From Marinilabilia sp046483585 (GTDB taxonomy: Bacteria > Bacteroidota > Bacteroidia > Bacteroidales > Marinilabiliaceae): a stretch of DNA of 64,000 nucleotides. The notes beneath the pieces were generated by a model, which was given only the letters and a program-made list of their open reading frames with translations, did no database searches and was not told the DNA's origin. The stretch covers positions 35,988 to 99,987 of the forward strand of contig JAWOCV010000117.1 of NCBI GenBank assembly GCA_046483585.1, given 5' to 3'. The position numbers and the translations under genes are program-made. Below are positions 1 through 9,321 of the stretch, one piece after another (positions within the stretch are counted from its first letter, which is position 1; each line of letters starts with the position of its first letter).

Positions 1-378
1 ACAATAGAGTTATCGGAACAAATGGGACGTAATTTGCTGAATTGTCCGTCTATTTCTGAGGGCATACTGGTGGGGTGGCTTGACAGCCACCATTTTTATA
101 GAAAGTATGCTGCTGCCATGGGATTTGGATGGCGATTGCGGTTTTATCCCGAAACGGGCTTTGACTCATGTGATATTGTTTTCCCCCTGTTGAAAAAGGG
201 CCTTGAAGACAAGCGTTTCATGAGAGCTGGCGGTTTTGTTCTGAAGATGGCCGGACGTTTCTCCAAAGAAAATCGCGATGCTGTCCTTTTTTTGATTCAC
301 GAGTGGAAACAGGATAAAAACATTTACCTCCGTCAGGTTGCCCAGGATGCAAAGGAAGAAATAGAGCTGTTCCTTTGA
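1..378 (+). CDS. 3' end of a HEAT-like (possibly AlkD-type) protein
   Basis: The frame is open from base 1, so the gene starts outside the window and only its last 125 or so codons are seen; the ATG at 22 is probably internal. The product is helical and basic, with a tryptophan-rich segment followed by two helical hairpins ending in a Y-L-R-Q-V-A-Q-D-A-K stretch. This resembles the C-terminal HEAT-like repeats of DNA alkylation repair (AlkD) proteins, but no catalytic residue can be placed in what remains. It reads in the same direction as the aminotransferase gene about 85 bp downstream. The function is uncertain; that it is coding is fairly likely from the residue pattern. Confidence 0.5.
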   Translation, partial: TIELSEQMGRNLLNCPSISEGILVGWLDSHHFYRKYAAAMGFGWRLRFYPETGFDSCDIVFPLLKKGLEDKRFMRAGGFVLKMAGRFSKENRDAVLFLIHEWKQDKNIYLRQVAQDAKEEIELFL

Positions 379-427
379 TTTTTTTCAGCAGGTGTCATAA
401 ATCATCATTCCCTGTTCTGACACCCCT

Positions 428-435
428 TATATTTG
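428..435 (+). promoter_or_regulatory. Candidate -7 promoter element TATATTTG
   Basis: TATATTTG fits the Bacteroidota -7 consensus TAnnTTTG. No clear TTTG lies about 20 bp upstream. It overlaps the possible TTG start at 433, which favours the ATG at 463 as the true start of the aminotransferase, with a leader of about 20 nt. Confidence 0.4.
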
Positions 436-462
436 TGCTTCTCTAATGTGAAAACTGATGTT

Positions 463-1938
463 ATGCTTCCACATGAAGAATATTTTGCACGTTTTCGGAA
501 AAACATCATAGGAAATGATGCCCGGATAGACACGCCTTATGGATCGAAACCTTTGGTTTATGCTGACTGGATTGCATCAGGCCGTCTGTATCGCCCTATA
601 GAGGAGCAAATTATGAATGTCGTTGGACCTGTGATTGGCAATACGCACTCCGAATCAAGTGATACCGGTCAGATCATGACCAATGTTTACAGGCTATCGC
701 ATCAGATCATAAAAGACCATGTTCATGCGAACAGTGACGATGTGATCATAACGGCAGGGGCAGGTATGACCTCGGTTGTTAACAAACTTCAGAGAATTCT
801 TGGGATGCGGGTTCCCGAACAGGCTCAAAAGTATTGTTCAATTCCGGAAAAAGACCGGCCTGTGGTATTCCTGACTCATATGGAGCATCATTCCAATCAT
901 ACTTCCTGGTTGGAAACCAATGCGGATGTAGTTGTGCTGGAGCCTGATGAGGATTTATTGGTGGATCCCCGTTCTCTTGAAAAGGAAATTTCGAAATATG
1001 AAGATCGTCCTCTTAAGATAGGTAGTTTTTCTGCCGCTTCCAATGTCACCGGCATCGAAACTCCTTATTATGAGCTGGCTCAAATAATGCATCGTTACGG
1101 GGGGGTTTGTTTCGTTGATTTCGCAGCAGCGGCTCCTTATGTCAAAATGGATATGCATCCTGGTGATCCGAACAAACAACTTGATGCTGTGTTTTTTTCT
1201 CCTCATAAATTTTTGGGAGGCCCGGGAAGTTGCGGTGTCCTGATTTTCAACTCTGCCTTGTATCACAATTCAGCTCCCGATGATTCGGGAGGAGGAACTG
1301 TGAACTGGACCAATCGCTGGGGGCGTTATCGGTATATTGATGATATTGAAGCACGCGAGGACGGAGGCACTCCGGGCTTTTTGCAATCCATCAGGGCTGC
1401 TATGAGCATACGCCTGAAAGAGGAGATGGGCTGCGATAAGATCCAGGAGCGTGAGGATGCTATGCTCAAAATGATATTTGAGGCATTCAGGAATATGCCG
1501 GGGTTGAATATTTTGGCTGCCGGCCAACAAAAGCGGATTGGTGCGATCTCCTTTTATCTGACCCGGGCTCATTTTAATCTGGTGGTAAGACTTCTGAATG
1601 ACAGGTACGGCATTCAGGTGCGGGGAGGATGTTCCTGTGCCGGCACATACGGACATTATCTTCTTCATGTGGATTACTCCACATCCAGTCAGATTACCAG
1701 GAAAATTGATATGGGCGATTTATCAGAAAAACCGGGGTGGGTGAGGCTTTCTGTTCATCCGGTAATGTCGGAGGAAGAAATTCGGTATGTCATTTCTGCT
1801 GTTGGTGAAGTGGCCAGGTATGCCGGAGAATGGGGAAAGGCTTATGAATATCATCCGAACCGGAATGAGTTTGTTCACAAGCTTGCTTCGGAACATAGGA
1901 TGATGGACTATTTATCCTGGTATGAGTTTTCTTCCTGA
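463..1938 (+). CDS. Class V aminotransferase (cysteine desulfurase-like, PLP)
   Basis: A PLP-dependent fold-type I enzyme of the class V aminotransferase/cysteine desulfurase superfamily, 491 aa from the ATG at 463. The Schiff-base lysine is in FFSPHKFLGG (Lys249). A histidine-rich MEHHSNH segment sits where the cofactor-stacking His of NifS/SufS-like proteins lies, and a GGCSCAG cysteine motif is near residue 390, where desulfurases carry the reactive Cys. It is longer than SufS (about 410 aa), with extra sequence around the C-terminal third. A TTG 30 bp upstream is open but overlaps a promoter element. It stands alone, with no suf/isc genes nearby, so general iron-sulfur assembly is not implied; a desulfurase or selenocysteine-lyase-like activity is the best guess. 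Confidence 0.85.
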   Translation: MLPHEEYFARFRKNIIGNDARIDTPYGSKPLVYADWIASGRLYRPIEEQIMNVVGPVIGNTHSESSDTGQIMTNVYRLSHQIIKDHVHANSDDVIITAGAGMTSVVNKLQRILGMRVPEQAQKYCSIPEKDRPVVFLTHMEHHSNHTSWLETNADVVVLEPDEDLLVDPRSLEKEISKYEDRPLKIGSFSAASNVTGIETPYYELAQIMHRYGGVCFVDFAAAAPYVKMDMHPGDPNKQLDAVFFSPHKFLGGPGSCGVLIFNSALYHNSAPDDSGGGTVNWTNRWGRYRYIDDIEAREDGGTPGFLQSIRAAMSIRLKEEMGCDKIQEREDAMLKMIFEAFRNMPGLNILAAGQQKRIGAISFYLTRAHFNLVVRLLNDRYGIQVRGGCSCAGTYGHYLLHVDYSTSSQITRKIDMGDLSEKPGWVRLSVHPVMSEEEIRYVISAVGEVARYAGEWGKAYEYHPNRNEFVHKLASEHRMMDYLSWYEFSS

Positions 1939-2114
1939 TCTGAAATTCAAGATTAATCAGGGTAGGGGGTTTTAAACTTGAATTAGGTATAAATTATTTA
2001 TTACAATGATCACAATACTCGGTTTAACTTTTTCAAGTGATTGATAATAAGATGCTTGCATGACAATGCAAATTAGTTGTAACTCTCTGATAATAAAAAC
2101 TTTACGTCATTCCG

Positions 2115-2205
2115 CCTGCCTGACGATAAATGAAATAGAGGCTTTCTATCTTTTAGTAAGAGCCTTTGAGTCAAAACAGTTCTATTTCATGACACGGCAG
2201 ACAGG
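2115..2205 (+). repeat. R2 REPIN-like unit, 91 bp
   Basis: Begins CCTGCCTGACG and ends CGGCAGACAGG, imperfect inverted ends, exactly 91 bp long. The interior differs from other R2 units but has its own inverted repeat (TGAAATAG near 2131, CTATTTCA near 2182). Length and ends match the units at 13361, 18371, 52663 and 60328. Confidence 0.75.
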
Positions 2206-2244
2206 TCTCTGCGTTTAGGCTTTTTTTAAACGACTATTTGATCA

Positions 2245-2379
2245 GAATAGACCGTTAGATTTTTAGATATTAGATTTAAGACGAATCGTATAATACTGAT
2301 ATACTGTAATTTATCACGAAAAACTCAAAAAGTTAAACAACTGAATTACAAGGCATTGAAAAAGTTTAACGGACTATTG
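2245..2379 (-). mobile_element. R1 MITE-like element, 135 bp, with 6-bp TSD
   Basis: In minus orientation it runs from CAATAGTCCGTTAAACTTTT-like sequence to the GTTAGATTTTT-like end. It is flanked by TGATCA at 2239-2244 and again at 2380-2385, a 6-bp target-site duplication. It carries no ORF and has no internal insertion. Confidence 0.8.
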
Positions 2380-2630
2380 TGATCAACTACCCGCGAAATA
2401 TGAACGTCCTTGATAATATTGATTTGAAAATAGTTCACTATTCTCCTCTTCAATTTCATCTGGGGTTGTCCAAATTTTTTGGTGTTTGACCATTTCATCA
2501 CAATAATTCATGAATAAATCGGGTTAAAATCATTAAATTTGACATCTTTGAAAAATATTGTTTCCATTCGTTAGAAGCCGGAAAACAGTGGTGTTACTAA
2601 ATCTAATTTTATTAAGTTTATTTCTTAGTT

Positions 2631-3824
2631 ATGCAAATAGCCGAGGTCAAAACCAAGAAACAAAGACAGCAGTTTTTGGATGTCGTTGATACCGTTTATA
2701 AGAACGATGACAATTATGTCCGTCCCCTGGACATGAGCATTGAAAAGATTTTTGATCCCGCCACCAATGATTTTTTTCAGCATGGTGAAGCTGTGCGGTT
2801 TCTGTTATTTGATGACAATGGGAAACCCATTGGCCGGGTAGCGGCTTTTGTCAATGAGAATAAGGCTTATGGCTTTTCCCAGCCCACCGGGGGTATGGGA
2901 TTTTTTGAGTGCATCAACGACAAGGAGGCGGCGTTTAAATTGTTCGATACAGCCAAAGAGTGGCTTGCGGAACGAGGCATGGAAGCCATGGACGGTCCCA
3001 TCAATTTTGGTGAGAATGATACTTTCTGGGGATTGTTGGTGGAAGGGTTTACTCAACCGGCTTTTGGTATTCAGTACAATCCACCATATTATAAGGATTT
3101 TTTCGAGGATTATGGATTTGTCAACTATTTTGAGCAGGTAACCAATCACCTTGATCTGCAAAAACCTTTTCCCGAGAGGTTCTGGAAAATTGCCGGATGG
3201 GTTGGTCGCAAGCCAGGCTATCATTTTCGCCATTTTACCTGGGAGGAGAGTGAGAAATTCATTCAGGATTTTATAGAGATCTATAACGATGCCTGGCGTT
3301 TCCATGAAAATTTCACACCCATGAAAGCTGACACCCTTCGCAATACACTTGCCGAAGCCAAAGATTTCATGGATGAGGAATTGATTTGGTTTGCTTATTA
3401 TGAAGATACGCCCATCGGATTTATTGTTCAGTTTCCCGACGTGAATCAGATCATCAAACATTTTAACGGAAAGATGAACCTGATCAATAAGTTGCGTTTC
3501 GCTTACCTGAAATGGCGGAAGGTCATGACACGAACACGGGTCGTTATTCTTGGGGTCCGCCCGCGGTGGCAGCGGAATGGAATTGAATCCGGAATATTCT
3601 GGCATTTGCGTAACGCTGTAGCCCGAAAACCCTGGCTTAAAGAGATGGAACTTTCATGGGTGGGGGATTTCAATCCGAAAATGCGGGCCCTCCATGAAGC
3701 TGTGGGTTCTGAATTCGGCAAAAAGCATATTACTTATCGCTATCTTTTTGATGAAGAGAAACGTAAGGAAGGACAACGTGCTGGTTCAATTCCGCTTGAT
3801 AACAGAGAAAGTGTGACTCAGTAA
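2631..3824 (+). CDS. GNAT-like N-acetyltransferase family protein (YghO-like)
   Basis: 397 aa, soluble. The N-terminal part has the MQIAEV start and the NDDNYVRPL segment typical of a Bacteroidota family of duplicated GNAT-like proteins. The C-terminal half (about residues 185-375) contains a V-I-L-G-V-R-P-R-W-Q-R-N-G-I-E-S-G stretch matching GNAT motif A (acetyl-CoA pyrophosphate loop, Q/R-x-x-G-x-G/A), with Glu where the second Gly usually is. The substrate is unknown; E. coli YghO belongs to the same broad group. It stands alone, downstream of repeat-filled DNA, with its own possible promoter at 2534-2541. Confidence 0.8.
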   Translation: MQIAEVKTKKQRQQFLDVVDTVYKNDDNYVRPLDMSIEKIFDPATNDFFQHGEAVRFLLFDDNGKPIGRVAAFVNENKAYGFSQPTGGMGFFECINDKEAAFKLFDTAKEWLAERGMEAMDGPINFGENDTFWGLLVEGFTQPAFGIQYNPPYYKDFFEDYGFVNYFEQVTNHLDLQKPFPERFWKIAGWVGRKPGYHFRHFTWEESEKFIQDFIEIYNDAWRFHENFTPMKADTLRNTLAEAKDFMDEELIWFAYYEDTPIGFIVQFPDVNQIIKHFNGKMNLINKLRFAYLKWRKVMTRTRVVILGVRPRWQRNGIESGIFWHLRNAVARKPWLKEMELSWVGDFNPKMRALHEAVGSEFGKKHITYRYLFDEEKRKEGQRAGSIPLDNRESVTQ

Positions 3825-3910
3825 GGCGATGCTTTTGAGTGGAATATCAGGGGCCGGATGGCCCTTCATAGAGGCTCTGGATGAGAGAAAAGAGATTTTC
3901 TTAAAAAAGT

Positions 3911-3942
3911 TTTGGCGGTTGCTCGGGGAATGATTAATTTTG
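3911..3942 (+). promoter_or_regulatory. Bacteroidota-type promoter for rpmE2
   Basis: TTTG at 3911-3914, 20 bp, then TAATTTTG at 3935-3942: a full match to the Bacteroidota sigma-A consensus (TTTG, 19-21 bp, TAnnTTTG). Transcription would begin near 3949, giving a leader of about 64 nt. Confidence 0.75.
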
Positions 3943-4012
3943 CCATCCGTTTAAAAAGGATATTGAAGACGTTGTAGTAAGAGAACAGAAAAGACTAAAA
4001 CATCAGAATAAT

Positions 4013-4273
4013 ATGAAAAAGGAAATTCATCCGGACAATTATCGCATGGTGGCGTTTAAGGATATGTCCAACGGCGATACATTCATTACCCGTTCCACAG
4101 TTAATGCCCGTGAGACCATCGATATCGACGGTACTGAATATCCGTTGGTAAAGCTTGAGATATCGAGTTCATCGCACCCGTTTTACACCGGTAAGATGAA
4201 ACTTGTTGACACAGCCGGACGGGTTGATAAATTCCGTAATCGCTACAAGAAGCATTACGATAAGAAGAAATAA
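4013..4273 (+). CDS. rpmE2: 50S ribosomal protein L31 type B
   Basis: 86 aa, the usual length for type B L31. It begins MKKEIHPDNYR, then SNGDTFITRST, and ends with the conserved HPFYTGKMKLVDTAGRVDKF segment and a lysine-rich tail. The zinc-binding cysteines of type A L31 are absent, as expected for the zinc-independent form. The protein binds the large subunit at the inter-subunit bridge. The gene is monocistronic, with a consensus promoter upstream and a strong terminator after it. Confidence 0.97.
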   Translation: MKKEIHPDNYRMVAFKDMSNGDTFITRSTVNARETIDIDGTEYPLVKLEISSSSHPFYTGKMKLVDTAGRVDKFRNRYKKHYDKKK

Positions 4274-4300
4274 ACAATTGCTTTGACAATTGAAGAGCTA

Positions 4301-4332
4301 AAGCTTCGGTGGATACCGGGGCTTTTTTTTTT
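4301..4332 (+). terminator. Rho-independent terminator after rpmE2
   Basis: AAGCTTCGGT pairs with ACCGGGGCTT across a short loop (8 of 10 pairs) and is followed by a run of T. A second small hairpin, CAATTG-ctttga-CAATTG, lies just before it at 4275-4292. Confidence 0.8.
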
Positions 4333-4412
4333 GATTTGAGCAGGTCAGCTGGAAGGGGGAGCCGGCACAATATTGATCGGACCGACTTTCAGACAGGACC
4401 GGCAAAAAGCAT

Positions 4413-4420
4413 TACCTTTG
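4413..4420 (+). promoter_or_regulatory. Candidate -7 element TACCTTTG for lon
   Basis: TACCTTTG matches TAnnTTTG; a TTTC lies 22 bp upstream at 4387-4390. The leader to the lon ATG would be about 90 nt. Confidence 0.45.
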
Positions 4421-4516
4421 CAGATTGTAACCCCCCAAATGGTATGTCAAGCTTTTTCTGCTGCTACCTGAAGACAACGATGCCGGTTTATTGAAAGATG
4501 AAAGTTAGATAATAAT

Positions 4517-6958
4517 ATGAACAATTTTAGACAAGCCTCCGACGGTTTTGGATCAGCTGATTTTATAAGCGGGGAATCGGAGTTCATCCCTGTCACTGGA
4601 GATGATCTGGAGCAGGATACTGATGATAATCCCATCCCGGAGGAGCTTCCTGTATTGCCTTTGCGTAACACCATTTTATTTCCGGGCGTAATCATTCCCA
4701 TTGCTATTGGTCGTGAAAAATCGCACCAGCTCATCAAAGATGTTGATAAAGCAAAAGGATATTTCGGGGCTCTGACCCAAAAAGATTACAAAGTTGATGA
4801 TCCCGTTACTGAAGATCTTTACAAAACCGGGACAGTTGCCCGTATTATAAAGATCCTTCAGATGCCCGATAACTCTGTTTCTGTGATCATTCAGGGGAAG
4901 AAAAGGTTTCATCTGGATGAGATGATTGGGGATGACCCCTATTTGACCGGACGTGTTACGGTTTTGGAAGATAAAGAGCCCGGGGGGGATAAAACGCGGG
5001 AGTTTGAAGCAGTGGTGTCTTCTCTTAAAGATCTATCGCTTAAGCTGATTAAGCAATCACCCAATGTGCCACAAGAAGCCTCTTTTGCCATTCGCAATAT
5101 TGAAAGTCCGGCTTTTCTTATCAATTATGTCTCTTCCAATTCGGATATTCCGGTTAAGGAGAAACAACGTCTCCTTGAGACCAATGATCTGAAGGGTCGG
5201 GGGATGCGGTTAGTGGAATTTCTTGTCAGAGAAGTGCAGCTTTCCGAGATTAAGAATGATATCCAGTCCAAAGTCAAACAGGATATGGACCAGCAGCAAC
5301 GCGAGTATTTGCTGCAACAGCAAATGAAGACCATTCAGGACGAGCTGGGTTCCAGTCCTGTTGAAAAGGAGATCAGGGAGCTGGAAAACCAGGCTGTCAA
5401 TAAAAAATGGTCTGAAGAAGTCAACGGACTCTTTAAGAAAGAACTGGAGAAACTGCACCGACTTAATCCGGCTTCAGGCGAATATTCCATTCAGTATAAT
5501 TACCTGCAGACTTTGCTTGAACTCCCCTGGAATGAGTATACCAAAGACAACTTTGACCTGAGGAGGGCCCGCCGCATTCTTGATCGCGACCATTACGGAC
5601 TGGAGAATGTCAAGGAAAGGATCCTGGAGCATCTGGCTGTGTTAAAACTAAGAGGGAACCTGAAGTCCCCCATTCTTTGCCTTTATGGTCCGCCAGGGGT
5701 GGGGAAAACATCCCTGGGGAAATCGGTTGCAGAAGCTCTGGGTCGTCAATATATCAGGATGTCACTGGGCGGTCTTCATGATGAGGCTGAAATACGTGGA
5801 CACCGAAAGACTTATGTCGGTGCCATGCCGGGACGAATCATTCAGAACATCAAGAAAGCAGGCTCAGCCAATCCTGTATTTATCCTCGATGAGGTTGACA
5901 AGGTCAGCAACAGCTTCCACGGTGATCCGGCTTCTGCTTTGCTGGAAGTTCTTGATCCTGAACAGAACAGTGCCTTTCATGATAATTTCCTTGAAGTGGA
6001 TTTTGATCTTTCGCAGGTGATCTTCATTGCTACCGCCAATACGCTCAATTCCATTTCATCACCATTGCTTGACCGTATGGAGTTGATCGATGTTAATGGG
6101 TACATTCTTGAAGAGAAAGTGGAAATCGCCCGTCGCCATCTGATTCCCCAGCTACTCGACAATCATGGCATCCCCGTAGGGACGGTTACTTTGCCCCGTC
6201 GTACGATTGGTTATGTTATTGATCATTATACGAGAGAATCCGGCGTACGGGATCTGAACAAATCTTTAGCCCGGCTTTACCGGAAAATTGCCCTAAGGCT
6301 TGCTACCGATGAGAAGGTAAAAAAAACCGTGACCATAGCTGATGCCCGTGAATATCTTGGTGCCGAAAGATTTTCGAAAGACACATGGCAGGACAACCGG
6401 TTTGCGGGGGTGGTTACGGGGTTGGCCTGGACCGCTGCCGGAGGCGAAATCTTATTTGTTGAAAGTAGTTTGAGTAAAGGAAATGGCCGCCTGACCCTGA
6501 CCGGGAACCTTGGTGAAGTAATGAAAGAGTCGGCCATGCTGGCCCTTGAATACCTGAAATCTCATGCCGGTTTCCTCGAGCTCCGGGAAGAGATCTTCGA
6601 TGAAAGGAATGTGCATGTGCATGTTCCGGAGGGAGCCATCCCTAAAGACGGGCCATCGGCGGGTATCACCATGGTTACATCGCTGGCATCTTCCTTTACA
6701 GGGCGGAAAGTCAAGTCGCGAATTGCCATGACCGGAGAGATCACTCTTCGGGGGAAGGTATTGCCGGTAGGAGGGATTAAAGAGAAAATTCTGGCTGCAA
6801 GGCGGGCGGGAATCAATGAGATCGTTCTGTCCAAAGAGAACAAAAAAGACATTAATGAGATCAAACCCATCTATCTGGAAGGACTCACGATCCATTACGT
6901 AGAGGAGATACTTGAAGTACTCAAACTTGCATTGACCAGGGACAAGGCCGAAAAGTAG
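4517..6958 (+). CDS. lon: ATP-dependent protease La (Lon)
   Basis: 813 aa, typical for LonA. Order: acidic N-terminal extension (about 40 aa), LON substrate-binding domain beginning LPVLPLRNTILFPG, coiled segment around 250-330, AAA+ module with Walker A GPPGVGKT (391-398) and Walker B VFILDEVDK, then the C-terminal protease domain. The catalytic dyad is Ser714 in PKDGPSAG and Lys757 in GGIKEK. Lon degrades misfolded and regulatory proteins in the cytoplasm as a hexamer. It converges with the ADP-ribosylglycohydrolase-like gene, the two stop codons being about 10 bp apart. All key residues are present. Confidence 0.98.
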   Translation: MNNFRQASDGFGSADFISGESEFIPVTGDDLEQDTDDNPIPEELPVLPLRNTILFPGVIIPIAIGREKSHQLIKDVDKAKGYFGALTQKDYKVDDPVTEDLYKTGTVARIIKILQMPDNSVSVIIQGKKRFHLDEMIGDDPYLTGRVTVLEDKEPGGDKTREFEAVVSSLKDLSLKLIKQSPNVPQEASFAIRNIESPAFLINYVSSNSDIPVKEKQRLLETNDLKGRGMRLVEFLVREVQLSEIKNDIQSKVKQDMDQQQREYLLQQQMKTIQDELGSSPVEKEIRELENQAVNKKWSEEVNGLFKKELEKLHRLNPASGEYSIQYNYLQTLLELPWNEYTKDNFDLRRARRILDRDHYGLENVKERILEHLAVLKLRGNLKSPILCLYGPPGVGKTSLGKSVAEALGRQYIRMSLGGLHDEAEIRGHRKTYVGAMPGRIIQNIKKAGSANPVFILDEVDKVSNSFHGDPASALLEVLDPEQNSAFHDNFLEVDFDLSQVIFIATANTLNSISSPLLDRMELIDVNGYILEEKVEIARRHLIPQLLDNHGIPVGTVTLPRRTIGYVIDHYTRESGVRDLNKSLARLYRKIALRLATDEKVKKTVTIADAREYLGAERFSKDTWQDNRFAGVVTGLAWTAAGGEILFVESSLSKGNGRLTLTGNLGEVMKESAMLALEYLKSHAGFLELREEIFDERNVHVHVPEGAIPKDGPSAGITMVTSLASSFTGRKVKSRIAMTGEITLRGKVLPVGGIKEKILAARRAGINEIVLSKENKKDINEIKPIYLEGLTIHYVEEILEVLKLALTRDKAEK

Positions 6959-6967
6959 GGCGTTGGT

Positions 6968-7756
6968 TCAGGAACTTTGCTGTCCTACACTTATGAACCG
7001 TTCTTCGAAAGCATCCAAAATGGCTTGCATTTCGGGCGTAATACGTTCCAGAGCACGGCGGGTGATCGATTTTGGGATATGCTGGAAGTAAGCTTCAGCA
7101 AGCCCCCCGGCTATGGATGCGATGGTATTGCTTGGACCACCAATGGTTATGGCCAGCCTTATGGCTTCTTCATAATCGGACGCTTCTATAAATGCTGCAA
7201 ATGCCGGTTGAACAGGAGAGTCTTCACTGGCGGGAGAAAGCTTTCGATCGATCCAGTCGTCCACCGTCAGGGATAAGTCATAATCAAAAGCCTGGCCGAT
7301 AAATGTTTTGATCTCTTTTTTTGTTCCGGCCGATTTACAGATAAATATGGCTGAGGCAACTGCTTTCGCAGCCGTTATTCGTTCAGAAATGTTGTGGGTG
7401 ATGCGGGTGCTTTTTTCTGCTTCCTGAAGGGCCTCTTCAACACTTTGGGCGGCAAATCCTACGGGACTTATCCTGCGGGCTGCCCCGTCCCCCTTGCTTA
7501 GGTAAGGTTTTGAATCATCTGAAAGGGCCCATTCCAGAAATTGCGGACGATAACCGGCTTTAGGAAAGGCTCTTACCCATTCCTTTAGCGTTTGCTCATA
7601 ATTTTCATTGCGGAGTATTGAGTCAGCTGTGGCTAATGTTAAAACTGTGTCATCGGTATAAGCCGAGGAGGGCCGGAAAAGCTGAAAATCTAAATCGGGT
7701 GTGTTTCCTGAATTAAATGCTGAACCAATAATGTCGCCGATTATTGCACCTTTCAT
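6968..7756 (-). CDS. ADP-ribosylglycohydrolase family protein, altered metal site
   Basis: 262 aa. The N-terminal MKGAIIGDIIGSAF and the TDDTVLTLA motif are those of DraG/ADP-ribosylglycohydrolases, which remove ADP-ribose from proteins or nucleic acids using two divalent metals. The second metal motif, usually GGDxDTxAxxxGG, reads GGPSNTIASIAGG here: the frame is kept but both acidic metal ligands are replaced (Pro and Asn). The first site is intact. It may be a metal-poor or non-hydrolytic branch, or a subfamily with its own chemistry. It is transcribed alone toward lon. Confidence 0.85.
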   Translation of the reverse strand: MKGAIIGDIIGSAFNSGNTPDLDFQLFRPSSAYTDDTVLTLATADSILRNENYEQTLKEWVRAFPKAGYRPQFLEWALSDDSKPYLSKGDGAARRISPVGFAAQSVEEALQEAEKSTRITHNISERITAAKAVASAIFICKSAGTKKEIKTFIGQAFDYDLSLTVDDWIDRKLSPASEDSPVQPAFAAFIEASDYEEAIRLAITIGGPSNTIASIAGGLAEAYFQHIPKSITRRALERITPEMQAILDAFEERFISVGQQSS

Positions 7757-8202
7757 ATTTTTGTGAGGATTTAATTTAATTAATTTAGATGTCTGATCAT
7801 AAACCCGTTACTGAAGAATTATTTGTTGTTGATCTTTTTCAGAAAATTTTGATCCTCATTAAAAAATAGATCGGTTGAAAATATATTTTCAGGATAGACC
7901 ATAGACAAAATATATTCTCCCAAAACAGGCCCAATTTAGGGGGCTAAATATGATAAGTTTTCCTCAAAAAACAAACTTTTCTGATAATTATTGTAACAGG
8001 TCTGGTAATACAGGTGAGCCGATGTTTATGTTCCTCAATTAATTTGCTTCAAGCAATCCTGCATGAAACAAAATGCCGTGTGATTAACCGTTATTTTGTA
8101 TATTTGAACTTATGTGAGGGAATCCGGAAACTACTTGCTTTTTTGGCTTGGTTTCTTCCGGGTGCGATTATGCCAAACTGCCGGATCTAAACATAGTAAT
8201 AT
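7757..8202. other. Divergent gap with one candidate promoter
   Basis: 446 bp between divergently read genes. No ORF or repeat family member was seen. TATATTTG at 8099-8106 fits the -7 consensus and would give the downstream permease a leader of about 90 nt; no good -33 TTTG was found. Confidence 0.5.
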
Positions 8203-9312
8203 ATGAGCATGAGGTCATTTTTGAAAAATCTTTTTCTGACGCTGGCTATCTTCGTCGGGATCTTTCTATTGTGGTATTTTCGTTCTATTGTTATGTTCGT
8301 AGCTGTAGCAGCGATCATATCCCTGATTACCCGTCCCCTTTTTGAACTTTATCACAGCCTTCACATTCGCCGTCTTCGGATCGGCAGAAGCCTGGCCGCC
8401 CTGCTTACGGTTCTGACGTTGTGGGTCTTTATTGTGATGTTTTTTCGTTTTACGGTTCCCCTTATTGCCACTGAAATACAGTTCTTTTCTTCTATTGATA
8501 TCCCTGTCGCGCTTGATAAAGTCGGACGGTTACTTTCGGAACTCCTTGCTCCGATCAGAGGCTCCGAGTTCGGACAGACGATCATGGAAAGCATTGAAGA
8601 AGAGTTTGAAGTGGCATTGCTGACCCTTCTTGACTTTGAACAGGTCCGGGACTTTTTTGCTTCTGTGGTTGAGTTTTTCGGAGGCATTTTTATAGCCGCG
8701 TTTTCCATTACATTCATAACTTTTTTCTTCCTCAAAGAAGAGGGACTTCTCATTGGCGGGATTCTTGTTTTTGTCCCTGCTCGTCATGAAGACTCCATAA
8801 GGCATGCTTTAATTTCAATCCGGTATCTTTTGCGCCGGTATCTTGTGGGCATCCTGATCCAGACCACCCTGATGGGGACGATTGTCACTTCAGGGTTTTC
8901 CATCCTTGGAATTGGGTTCAGCCATGCTGCAGTGATCGGTCTTTTTAGTGGTCTTATGAATATTATTCCTTATCTGGGCCCCCTGATTGGGGCGACATTT
9001 GGTATTAGTGTGGGCACCCTTGTGTACCTGCAGTTATCCATGGAAATGACATTCCTTTCTTTTCTGGGGGGTATGATCCTGGTTTATGTGACGGCACAAC
9101 TGGTGGATAATATGTTATTCCAGCCACTGATCTTTTCAAACAGTGTAAAGGCTCATCCTCTTGAGATATTTATCGTGATTCTTAGCGCCGGTTATCTTTC
9201 CGGGATTGTCGGTATGTTTTTGGCCATTCCTGTATATACCATTCTCAGGGTTATCGCCCGGGAGTTTTTTAATAAATACGAAGTGGTTATGCGGCTGACG
9301 GATCGAATGTGA
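8203..9312 (+). CDS. AI-2E family transporter (PerM/TqsA-like permease)
   Basis: 369 aa with about eight membrane segments. The N-terminal pair of helices is followed by a soluble segment (about residues 80-150), then the family signature around residue 255, a PYLGPLIGA-type motif (NIIPYLGPLIGATFG), and the C-terminal DNMLFQPLIFSNSVKAHPLEIF segment. The family includes AI-2 exporters, Na+/H+ antiporters and many members of unknown substrate, so autoinducer transport should not be assumed. ATG at 8203 is used; a second ATG two codons later is equally possible. It converges with the SPOR gene. Confidence 0.88.
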   Translation: MSMRSFLKNLFLTLAIFVGIFLLWYFRSIVMFVAVAAIISLITRPLFELYHSLHIRRLRIGRSLAALLTVLTLWVFIVMFFRFTVPLIATEIQFFSSIDIPVALDKVGRLLSELLAPIRGSEFGQTIMESIEEEFEVALLTLLDFEQVRDFFASVVEFFGGIFIAAFSITFITFFFLKEEGLLIGGILVFVPARHEDSIRHALISIRYLLRRYLVGILIQTTLMGTIVTSGFSILGIGFSHAAVIGLFSGLMNIIPYLGPLIGATFGISVGTLVYLQLSMEMTFLSFLGGMILVYVTAQLVDNMLFQPLIFSNSVKAHPLEIFIVILSAGYLSGIVGMFLAIPVYTILRVIAREFFNKYEVVMRLTDRM

Positions 9313-9321
9313 GGAAGCTTT

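Larger units (their letters stand above)
1939..2630. other. Gene-free 0.7 kb gap with two repeat elements
   Basis: AT-rich gap without a convincing ORF. It holds one R2 unit (2115-2205) and one R1 element (2245-2379), listed separately. The remainder shows nothing recognisable apart from a possible TAAATTTG promoter element at 2534-2541, before the next gene. Confidence 0.7.
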
